Below, in pieces: positions 1 to 5,758 of a DNA stretch of 5,840 nucleotides. The stretch is from the NCBI GenBank assembly GCA_018725345.1, contig QLUI01000127.1:1-5840 (forward strand). Reading direction: 5' to 3'. Position 1 is the first letter of the stretch. Every line of letters starts with the position of its first letter. The notes below the pieces were generated by a model. It was not told the DNA's origin and did no database searches. It was given only the letters and a program-made list of their open reading frames with translations. Made by a program: the position numbers and the translations under genes. The DNA comes from Bacillota bacterium (GTDB taxonomy: Bacteria; Bacillota; Dethiobacteria; Dethiobacterales; Dethiobacteraceae).

Positions 1-253
1 TTGACTCGTATGAGCGATGAAGACTGGTAATGCAGTCAAAGCAAAGGGGTCAAGTTAACACAGATGGGTTTTAGAACAACTTGAAAGAGGATGAATCTTG
101 AATACCATCAACTCAAAACCGTTTCAAATTTCAAAACAGCTGGTAGTGGAAGCATGGAAATTGTTTAAAGTGTGTTAATGGGAGCCGGATGAGTCGAGAG
201 GTTCATGTCCGGTTCTGAGTAGCCTCGAGGTGAAATTCCTCGGGGCTACTCAC
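1..253 (+). ncRNA. Group II intron, 3' portion (domains V and VI), 5' part outside window
   Basis: Domain V is read directly at 182-215. An outer stem of GAGCCGGA (182-189) with TCCGGTTC (208-215) contains the catalytic AGC triad at 183-185. A two-base bulge TG lies at 206-207, an inner stem pairs 190-195 with 200-205, and a GAGA tetraloop sits at 196-199. This 34-nt shape is the hallmark of group II introns. One base later, 217-230 pairs with 238-251 as a 14-bp domain VI hairpin with a 7-nt loop. The 3' splice boundary is probably just after it, near 252-253, but is not certain. Positions 1-180 would be domain IV and perhaps domain III (hairpin GACTG 22-26 / CAGTC 33-37). All three forward frames are closed there, so no maturase C-terminus is visible. 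The left limit is arbitrary because the intron continues outside or is degraded. I am confident of domain V and less so of the extent. Confidence 0.82.
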
Positions 254-264
254 CATTTCTATCT

Positions 265-304
265 TTTCTCAGCGCGCGCAAGACACAGCTTCATTGCTGA
301 GAAA
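265..304. repeat. 9-bp perfect inverted repeat between intron end and helicase gene
   Basis: TTTCTCAGC at 265-273 is the exact reverse complement of GCTGAGAAA at 296-304, with a 22-nt loop between them. It lies in the short non-coding gap between the intron 3' end and the stop codon of the convergent helicase gene. Neither strand has a T-run after the stem, so it is not a standard intrinsic terminator. It could be a weak terminator or an exon-side structure. Confidence 0.4.
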
Positions 305-343
305 TGTGGGGAATAATGATATTTTCCTGGGTTAACTTGATAG

Positions 344-1957
344 TCACTTGAGGTTACGAACTGCTAGTCTGCCAAGACTAGCTTTGACCATTAATTGCAT
401 ACTTACCCAGTAATTTCGTTCCGAACGAGAGGAAGCGTTCTGAATCTTCAAGTTGCAGTCCTGCTCGGGAAGCCACCAATCACAACTGAGCTTGCCACGT
501 TCTAAGTTTCTATTGATCTCAGCAATGACCTCAGAACTCCATCCTTTTCTCTTCGTATAATCAAGCACTTTATCTGCTAGGGCTTGATAAGCAGGATGAA
601 TAAAAGTCTGACTAGCTTGCACATATTCCAAGTCTAGGATTGGAATGATCCCAGACAGGTCACTTGAAACGCTTGCCAACAGGTCTTGGTCCTCGTTGGA
701 TGAGCCAATATATAGATAATAAAGCAAGGACATGTGTTTTTTTCCCGATTTGCGCAAAACGCGACCAAGTCTTTGGATGCGCTGCCGGTTACTGCTAGTA
801 GAAGAGGCTATAATTCCGATGTCGGTTGCAGGAACATTCAAGCCTTCATCTAAGGCACGACAACTTACAAGTATCCTAATTTGTGCATCATGGTATTTGC
901 GCAGAATACTTTTTCTCGTTCGCTCATCCATATCAGAATGATAACGCCCCACTTGCCCGGGAAATAGCAACTGTAGCTCTTCATAGATGGCGTCTGCTAC
1001 CTCAATTCTTTCGTTGAATATTAATATGGTAGTAGTTTGGGGTAGCAGGAGCAGAAGACTTTTTACACAGCTCAGCCGGGATTCAGCACGGTAGACTAAA
1101 TCTTTGCGCTGAATAGCTAAGCCGAGTACCGTACGAGCCAATGTAGCAACATCGTGATCATTAAAACTTTTAGTCAATTGCTCGAGGCTAGCAAAGAAAT
1201 GCTGTTTGTTTAAACCTTTTAAGAAAGGGCAATTCTTCATGATAATTTCTATGGCAAGAGTTAATTGTTTACTTAAGTCAAGATATTGCAGCTCTTCGTC
1301 GGGAGTAAATTTTAGTTTCAGGTTAAAAACAGCGAAGGAACTTATTATATTGGCATTCAGAGCTTCAGTAAAACCGTATTTGAATATCTCCTGTCCTAAG
1401 GCAGGAACTAACTTTTCATGATAGTTTACTGTTTCCGGGGTGGCGGATAAACCCAGGGCATAGTAATTTGAATCCATTTTTGGGGTCTGGAGTTGAGAAA
1501 TGAAATCGAAGATTCGGGAATTTTCCGGGCTGCTATAATGATGACATTCATCTGCAATTAACAAAACAGAGCTGTTTTTTTCCAAATCGTTCAGCAAATG
1601 TCGGGATAAGGTGTTACGGGCCGAGTTTACCACATAAATCATATACTTACGGGTGGGGGGGTCTTTTCGCACCCCAGAATAAATCCCAATCTCTTCCTTG
1701 GCAACGCCTAGTTCCTCGTGAAGATTTTGAACCCATTGATTGGCTAGAAAAACTTTAGGCACTACAATCCTGATTTTTAAGCTAGGTTTTTGCGCTGAGG
1801 ATAATACATGTTCCAGCTTAGCTATTGCCCCCAAAGCTAGGATAGTTTTACCTGCGCCAGTAACTACATTGACAATCCCCTTTCCCTGGTTGTGCATCCA
1901 TAGCTCAAGGCATTCCTTTTGCCACAAAAATAATTTCTTTTTTAGTTGCCCTTCCAT
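344..1957 (-). CDS. Superfamily 2 DEAD/DEAH-type helicase, defence-associated
   Basis: This 537-aa protein carries a full set of SF2 motifs: motif I TGAGKT (33-38), Ia VVPKVFLANQW (65-75), II DECH (136-139), III SAT (171-173), IV ILIFNERIEVAD (311-322), V ALDEGLNVPATDI (368-380) and VI QRIQRLGRVLR (392-402). The two RecA-like domains therefore span roughly 10-200 and 300-420. A helical insert lies between them, and the tail of about 120 residues carries no motif I recognise. The layout is that of Rad25/ComFA-like (COG1061-type) ATP-driven nucleic-acid translocases; no nuclease or methylase domain is visible. The ATG at 1957 has a strong GGAGG site (1964-1968) six bases upstream. The gene is divergent from the three-gene plus-strand operon, as a helper helicase would be. 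A role in unwinding or translocating on foreign DNA is inference; BREX type 2 also carries a helicase (BrxHI), but I cannot claim orthology. Confidence 0.9.
   Translation of the reverse strand: MEGQLKKKLFLWQKECLELWMHNQGKGIVNVVTGAGKTILALGAIAKLEHVLSSAQKPSLKIRIVVPKVFLANQWVQNLHEELGVAKEEIGIYSGVRKDPPTRKYMIYVVNSARNTLSRHLLNDLEKNSSVLLIADECHHYSSPENSRIFDFISQLQTPKMDSNYYALGLSATPETVNYHEKLVPALGQEIFKYGFTEALNANIISSFAVFNLKLKFTPDEELQYLDLSKQLTLAIEIIMKNCPFLKGLNKQHFFASLEQLTKSFNDHDVATLARTVLGLAIQRKDLVYRAESRLSCVKSLLLLLPQTTTILIFNERIEVADAIYEELQLLFPGQVGRYHSDMDERTRKSILRKYHDAQIRILVSCRALDEGLNVPATDIGIIASSTSSNRQRIQRLGRVLRKSGKKHMSLLYYLYIGSSNEDQDLLASVSSDLSGIIPILDLEYVQASQTFIHPAYQALADKVLDYTKRKGWSSEVIAEINRNLERGKLSCDWWLPEQDCNLKIQNASSRSERNYWVSMQLMVKASLGRLAVRNLK
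363..382. repeat. 8-bp hairpin with 4-nt loop over the last helicase codons
   Basis: GCTAGTCT (363-370) pairs perfectly with AGACTAGC (375-382) around loop GCCA. It lies within the last 13 codons of the helicase gene. On the plus strand it is followed by only three T residues, so it would be at best a weak stop for transcription coming out of the intron toward the helicase gene. Coding coincidence is possible. Confidence 0.35.
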
Positions 1958-1984
1958 CTTTTTCCTCCGATCTTTTCAGCGCTA

Positions 1985-2012
1985 TATTTATTAGTACTAC
2001 GACACTGTTCAA
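1985..2012 (-). promoter_or_regulatory. Candidate helicase promoter with central palindrome
   Basis: Read on the minus strand, TTGAAC (2007-2012) and TAAATA (1985-1990) are separated by 16 bases, a loose sigma-70/SigA-type match (4/6 and 3/6). The spacer contains the 8-bp palindrome TAGTACTA (1992-1999), a position where a repressor could block RNA polymerase. The site sits about 30 bases upstream of the helicase start codon. It was chosen by eye and is weak; the palindrome is certain, its role is not. Confidence 0.28.
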
Positions 2013-2045
2013 TGATATGGGCAAGAAGGAATAACTATTTTAGTG

Positions 2046-2051
2046 TAGAAT
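2046..2051 (+). promoter_or_regulatory. Candidate -10 element for the three-gene operon
   Basis: TAGAAT matches the -10 consensus in 5 of 6 positions and would give a leader of about 60 bases before the first gene's start at 2116. No convincing -35 hexamer lies 16-18 bases upstream. The operon promoter is therefore uncertain and could need an activator or lie elsewhere in the 158-base divergent region. A TTGACT at 2074-2079 has no acceptable -10 partner. Confidence 0.22.
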
Positions 2052-2100
2052 CCATGAAAAATGAAGATTATTCTTGACTATGCAATCTCAAAAAATAGGT

Positions 2101-2107
2101 AAGGGAG
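2101..2107 (+). promoter_or_regulatory. Ribosome binding site fixing the start at 2116
   Basis: AAGGGAG lies eight bases before the ATG at 2116, which is ideal spacing. The longer in-frame alternative, a TTG at 2074, has no purine-rich site before it. This supports the shorter 269-aa product over the 283-aa one. Confidence 0.75.
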
Positions 2108-2115
2108 TAATAAAA

Positions 2116-2925
2116 ATGGCTGATTATGAGGATTTATTTAAACAAATGCTGGTGTTGGAAAAAGATCTTAAAGATAAGATCGGCAGTCTGCAAAAACTGT
2201 TTAAAAACCTGTGTAAACATAGCGAAAATGGTGACATTAAGAGCTGGTCTAGGGATATGGGAGCTATGCGGGCTTACTTAAAGGAGCAGGAAACCTTAAT
2301 GGAAGGTATGCAGAATCAGGTTGATGAGTTCGGAATCCGCGCTTATGTAGAGAATGGCGAATTTGTGGAACAGGTGTTGGCATATTGTGAACGTCTGGAA
2401 GTAGATGTCAAAGGGGAATATCCTGCTTATGAGATATTCCCCTTTCGGGTAAGGGTAGATGCCGAAAACCTTGACTTATACCTAGATCGTAAACGTGTCC
2501 AATGTTTACGTCCGCTGTCTTTCGTGCAAGATGTTAAGGCTAGCCGAGACAAACTACTGAAAGCAGCGTTTGATCCCCGGAGTTTTGCCAAAGAGCTGGC
2601 GATCGCTTACGACTTGATGTTATTGAAGCTGAACCAAGGTAAATCCTCAACTTCGCCGGTGGGGGATATTTATTTGAAAAACCTGTATACTCTCTTAACG
2701 CCCATGCGTCGCTTCCGCAGAGATTATGACCAACAGAGCTTCGCTTTTGACTTGGCTCGCCTTTATGCTTCGGAAGTGCGCTCTGTCGAGGATGGAAGAC
2801 AGTTTCAATTTGGTCCGAGCCGCAAAATCAATAAGTCTATCCGCATTCTCGACCAGAATGGACGGGAGCAATATCTGGCAACGATCCGTTTTTTCGAGTC
2901 AATTCCTAACGACCCAGAAGACTAA
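2116..2925 (+). CDS. Unknown protein with coiled-coil-like N-terminus, first gene of ATPase operon
   Basis: I do not recognise the family of this 269-aa protein. Residues about 3-75 are rich in K, E, L and M with heptad-like spacing (for example EKDLKDKIGSLQKLFKNL), suggesting a long helix or coiled coil. Residues 101-141 look like beta strands with the segment YEIFPFRVRVDAENLDLYL. A helical C-terminal half carries a basic stretch PMRRFRRDYD (196-205), a possible nucleic-acid contact. There is no signal peptide, membrane segment, Walker motif or nuclease signature. The gene starts at ATG 2116 with a good ribosome site; a TTG start at 2074 would add 14 residues but lacks one. It is followed after 35 bases by two P-loop ATPase genes, so it is probably their structural partner, adaptor or substrate-recognition subunit (inference). 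A perfect 13-bp inverted repeat lies inside it at 2410-2445. Confidence 0.85.
   Translation: MADYEDLFKQMLVLEKDLKDKIGSLQKLFKNLCKHSENGDIKSWSRDMGAMRAYLKEQETLMEGMQNQVDEFGIRAYVENGEFVEQVLAYCERLEVDVKGEYPAYEIFPFRVRVDAENLDLYLDRKRVQCLRPLSFVQDVKASRDKLLKAAFDPRSFAKELAIAYDLMLLKLNQGKSSTSPVGDIYLKNLYTLLTPMRRFRRDYDQQSFAFDLARLYASEVRSVEDGRQFQFGPSRKINKSIRILDQNGREQYLATIRFFESIPNDPED
2410..2445. repeat. Perfect 13-bp inverted repeat inside a coding region
   Basis: AAAGGGGAATATC at 2410-2422 is the exact reverse complement of GATATTCCCCTTT at 2433-2445, with a 10-nt loop. It codes for residues 99-110 of the unknown operon protein and lies in the frame without breaking it. In RNA it would form a stable stem ending in three U residues, which resembles an internal attenuator but lacks a full U-tract. 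See findings. Confidence 0.6.
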
Positions 2926-2947
2926 CTGCACTCGGAAAATTGTTATA

Positions 2948-2952
2948 GGGGG
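2948..2952 (+). promoter_or_regulatory. Ribosome binding site supporting a TTG start
   Basis: GGGGG (within TAGGGGGT) lies eight bases before the TTG at 2961. There is no in-frame ATG until 3060, which would remove the first 33 residues upstream of the P-loop domain. The site therefore supports a TTG start for the first ATPase. Confidence 0.6.
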
Positions 2953-2960
2953 TAACCGCA

Positions 2961-4178
2961 TTGGAGAACACCACGGACGCACTAGCTCGCTTGAAAAAGG
3001 GACAGGCTCCAGGTAATCGCGAAATATTACAAGAAATATCGGTGGGCAGTGAATTCATCATGGATTTTTGGAAGGAAAAATATTTTGCAAGTTATCTGGC
3101 CCGAGGAGGCAGCAAGATTAAGTTCTTAACAGGCCGTACCGGGAGTGGGAAAACTCATTTTTTAGAACTACTAGCTATGGAAGCGGAAAACATGGGCTAT
3201 ATCCCTGTTAACCTCTCGGCGGCAGAAGTATGGATTCATGATTTTAAGGAAATTTATATTGCTATATTACGCCGGATCAAGCTGATGGCATGTTTGCAAC
3301 TATGTAGCCATGAGGTTATCCGGCAATTGGGCTTTCAGCCCGAGACAATTCCAGCAGAGATTAGCTTTGCCGATTATTTGTCCAGCCAGGGAAAATTGGA
3401 TCCCTTGACCAAGCGGGAGATTAGGCGACAATTGGAACAGCTGTTTTTAGTTAATCCCTTGATAGATAATAATTTTGCTTTAGCTTGTGCTATGTTGACT
3501 GGTGGTATTTTAGGATATCCCACCCTGGAAGAACCCAGCCATAAATTATTAATGCTTTGGCTAGAAGGAAGCCGTGAAGCTAAACTATCATCCCTACGCC
3601 GTCTTGGTTTATCTCCAAGTAAAATTACTAAATACAATGCAAGACACATGTTGCGTTCCCTGGTTGAGGTTTGTTGCCTGGCAGGCTACAAGGGACTGCT
3701 AATATCAATTGATAATTTAGAAGTTTTGGTGAGCGCAGATAATACGGAGAATATACGTTATACTCGCCTGAAACGGGAAGATGCCTATGAAAGTATCCGC
3801 GAATTAATTGATGAGATTGATACTTTAAAACACACTATGTTTGTTTTCTCATTTGATCGTAGCCTGATGGATGACGACACCAGAGGTTTGAAATCTTATC
3901 AAGCTCTGTGGATGCGTATTCAAAATGAGATTGAAGGTAAGCGATTTAACCGCTTTGCTGACATTGTAGATCTTGATCGTCTGATTGATGAGGTATATAC
4001 ACCAGAAAATATCGTGAAAATGTCCACTCGCCTAGCTCAAGTGATTAACCGCTTAGATGACGGGGCTAACGCAATCAGCTTGAACATTGCGGAAGAACTC
4101 CATGCCAAGGCTCGTTTTGGCAAAGTATCTGTGCCAAGGCGGGTAATTTTGACTACCTTACAGGGAGGCGCAGAATAA
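2961..4178 (+). CDS. P-loop ATPase, DUF2791 / BrxC-BrxD-like (first of two)
   Basis: This is a 405-aa cytoplasmic AAA-type ATPase. Walker A is GRTGSGKT (58-65). The likely Walker B is LLISIDNLE (246-254), in which the usual DE pair is replaced by DN, with an E three positions after the D. A following strand HTMFVFSFDR (291-300) leads into DDDTRGLKSYQALWMRI (304-320). This resembles the RG-x-x-SY-x-AL-x-x-R segment I associate with DUF2791 (PF10923) ATPases of BREX and related systems. A C-terminal VPRRVILTTL (391-400) fits the family's final arginine motif. It starts at TTG 2961 with a GGGGG ribosome site. The next gene begins at the last base of its stop codon (TAATG), so the two products are probably made together. 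A role as a DNA-dependent motor or sensor in phage defence is inferred from family and context. The changed Walker B could mean weak hydrolysis or a regulatory subunit. Confidence 0.85.
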   Translation: MENTTDALARLKKGQAPGNREILQEISVGSEFIMDFWKEKYFASYLARGGSKIKFLTGRTGSGKTHFLELLAMEAENMGYIPVNLSAAEVWIHDFKEIYIAILRRIKLMACLQLCSHEVIRQLGFQPETIPAEISFADYLSSQGKLDPLTKREIRRQLEQLFLVNPLIDNNFALACAMLTGGILGYPTLEEPSHKLLMLWLEGSREAKLSSLRRLGLSPSKITKYNARHMLRSLVEVCCLAGYKGLLISIDNLEVLVSADNTENIRYTRLKREDAYESIRELIDEIDTLKHTMFVFSFDRSLMDDDTRGLKSYQALWMRIQNEIEGKRFNRFADIVDLDRLIDEVYTPENIVKMSTRLAQVINRLDDGANAISLNIAEELHAKARFGKVSVPRRVILTTLQGGAE

Positions 4179-5392
4179 TGGATTTTGAAGCTCAGAGGGT
4201 TATAGAGGCTTTGCGTTCAGGAGTGTCTTCCCGAGCGGTGGGGCATTATTTCTCCTCGGCTCGCCCAGAGTTAATGGAGCAAATCTCTTGCAAGCTGGAC
4301 CGCATTAGAGATAACGGAGAATCCAGCGGTATGGTCGTTTCTGGTAAGTACGGAGAGGGTAAGACCCACCTTCTAAATACCGTGTTTAACCTTGCCCATG
4401 ACAATAATATGGTGGTCAGTCTAGTTTCCCTGAGTAAGGAGACTCCGTTTGATAAATTATATCTTGCCTATCAAAAACTGATCAGCAATACCTACCTACC
4501 TCATCGTTTGCAACCTGGATTTCAACATATCCTGCAAGATATCACTCCTAATAACCCATTAGCTTTGGATTTATTGTCATTTACCAGTAAGCATCTAGAA
4601 ACAGATAAATTATTTTTCGTTTTAAGATCCTTCCTTAATGTAGATGATCCAGATGAAAAGTATTTGCTAATGGCAGATTTAGAGGGAGACTTTATTAATA
4701 ATGCCCTTCTGAGGCAGATCTACAAAAGAATTTTCTCCCAACCTGTTCATTATTCAGTTCCCTTTAGCAAAACACGACACAGCATGGACTACTTTGCTAT
4801 GTTAAGCCATCTGTTTAAATTACTGGGGTTCACTGGCTGGGTTATCTTATTTGATGAAACAGAATTGTTAGGACGTCTAGGCAAAAAAGCCCGTCTAGCC
4901 GCCTATAAGAATATGGCAGCTTTCTTGTTTCCTGGACAGTATTCACACCTTGAATCCACCTTTACTATGTTTGCCATTGGCTCATCCTATCGTGAGGATG
5001 TCATAGAATCCAAGCATGATTTTGAGAACATCAATTCAATGTATGTTGATCGTACCCAACGAGAGCCTATGGAAAAGGTTCTCAACCATATTATTACCGC
5101 ACTCCAGCTTCAACCGCTTAACCAAACAGAAATCCTGTCTATTCTAGAGCTGGTTCAGGTTTTTCATGGCAAAGCCTATGACTGGCATCCTCAGCTCGAT
5201 GTACGTGAGGTTTTAAAAGCTTCTGAAAACCGTGGCTATCTCTTAAGAACACGAATTCGTGCCGCCGTGGAATTGCTGGATCAGCTTTACCAGTACAGAC
5301 AAGCTGGGGAGATTCGGATCAATGAACTAGGAGAGCCACAATATCAGGATGATGAACTACCATCCCTAAATGAGGCTGAATGGGAAGGGTGA
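4178..5392 (+). CDS. P-loop ATPase, BrxD-like (second of two)
   Basis: This 404-aa ATPase has the architecture of BrxD/DUF2791 proteins. An N-terminal helical segment RVIEALRSGVSSRAVG (7-22) precedes Walker A GKYGEGKT (56-63). The strand SLVSLSKETPFDKLY (81-95) is similar to the block that follows the P-loop in BrxD proteins. Walker B is WVILFDETELL (221-231), with an intact D226-E227 pair. A sensor-like strand FTMFAIGSSYRED (262-274) and a C-terminal RTRIRAAVELLDQLY (357-371) complete the fold. The last 30 residues are acidic (DDELPSLNEAEWEG at the end). A strong AGGGAGG site (4162-4168) precedes the ATG at 4178, which overlaps the upstream gene by one base. Unlike its neighbour it keeps a canonical Walker B, so it is probably the active hydrolase of a two-ATPase pair. 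BREX type 2 membership is not supported because no pglX or pglZ is in view. Confidence 0.87.
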   Translation: MDFEAQRVIEALRSGVSSRAVGHYFSSARPELMEQISCKLDRIRDNGESSGMVVSGKYGEGKTHLLNTVFNLAHDNNMVVSLVSLSKETPFDKLYLAYQKLISNTYLPHRLQPGFQHILQDITPNNPLALDLLSFTSKHLETDKLFFVLRSFLNVDDPDEKYLLMADLEGDFINNALLRQIYKRIFSQPVHYSVPFSKTRHSMDYFAMLSHLFKLLGFTGWVILFDETELLGRLGKKARLAAYKNMAAFLFPGQYSHLESTFTMFAIGSSYREDVIESKHDFENINSMYVDRTQREPMEKVLNHIITALQLQPLNQTEILSILELVQVFHGKAYDWHPQLDVREVLKASENRGYLLRTRIRAAVELLDQLYQYRQAGEIRINELGEPQYQDDELPSLNEAEWEG

Positions 5393-5445
5393 AAACTCTC
5401 GCCTCTGGCACCTCTTGTTTAACGGTAGCGGGATTTCTTTCATGA
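5380..5445 (+). pseudogene. Possible 5' stump of a lost fourth operon gene
   Basis: A frame opening at ATG 5380, or at GTG 5389, which overlaps the ATPase stop codon as GTGA, runs to a TGA at 5443-5445. It encodes 21 or 18 residues (MGRVKTLASGTSCLTVAGFL from the ATG, less the last S). The overlapping start, preceded by purine-rich sequence (GAGG 5372-5375; GGGAAGGG 5381-5388), is how the next gene of a coupled operon would begin. No continuation is found in other frames. It may be a truncated gene start at a recombination junction or a chance frame; no family is recognised. Confidence 0.27.
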
Positions 5446-5470
5446 TTTATGACTTTGCGCGCATTGAGAT

Positions 5471-5758
5471 TCATACGTGCAAATCGCGCTTACCATACAC
5501 CGCATAAGTGCCGACCAGCGCTGAAAGGATAAATGCTGCGGGTAGCGACAGATATATTAGTTCTAAGCGTAGCTGCTGCCCACCATAGATAAACAACTAA
5601 TGAATAAGACGCCAGTATTGGGTGGCAAACAAAACAGCAAAGTATAGCACCACGATGAGCATAAGAATGGAGAAAAGCCGTATCTTTGGCCTAGAGCGTC
5701 TCTTTATGCCCGGGAGATAGACCAGCTTGTCACTTTTTTGGGCAAACATGGTACTCAT
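5471..5758 (-). pseudogene. Small membrane protein frame interrupted by in-frame TAG
   Basis: Read on the minus strand, an ATG at 5758 has a good ribosome site AGGAAAGGG (5766-5774) seven bases upstream. It opens 53 codons ending at TAG (5597-5599). The product has a basic N-terminus (GIKRRSRPKIR, 17-27) and one membrane segment (LFSILMLIVVLYFAVLF, 28-44). The same frame stays open for 41 codons after the TAG, to a TGA at 5471-5473. That part encodes a second hydrophobic segment (LSLPAAFILSALVGTYAVY) and a basic end (GKRDLHV), giving 94 residues plus the stop. The N-terminal part recalls FtsL/DivIC-like septum proteins (basic tail then one membrane span), but the coiled coil they need is absent, so I give no name. 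It is either a decayed two-span protein or a real 53-aa single-span protein. It points away from the ATPase operon's direction and probably marks the island's edge. Confidence 0.4.

Noticed and set aside
732..1994. Three plus-strand reading frames opposite the helicase gene (732-941, 1206-1421, 1740-1994)
   Set aside because: They lie antisense to a helicase with all its motifs, have no ribosome sites worth noting, and their translations look like reverse-complement noise.
2054..2077. Leader peptide MKNEDYS upstream of the operon
   Set aside because: It is a seven-codon frame with no ribosome site, no run of regulatory codons and no attenuator hairpin after it.
2074..2115. TTG start giving a 283-aa form of the first operon protein
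   Set aside because: It has no purine-rich site upstream, while the ATG at 2116 has AAGGGAG at eight bases.
2726..3016. Plus-strand 96-codon frame across the junction of the first two operon genes
   Set aside because: It overlaps two better-supported genes in another frame, and its protein is low-quality, serine-rich and without domains.
3374..3649. Minus-strand 91-codon frame within the first ATPase gene
   Set aside because: It is a shadow of the ATPase coding region with no ribosome site and no recognisable domain.
5457..5489. GCGCG/CGCGC inverted repeat after the ATPase operon as a terminator
   Set aside because: It has only five paired bases, a long loop and no T-run, so it is not convincing as a terminator.
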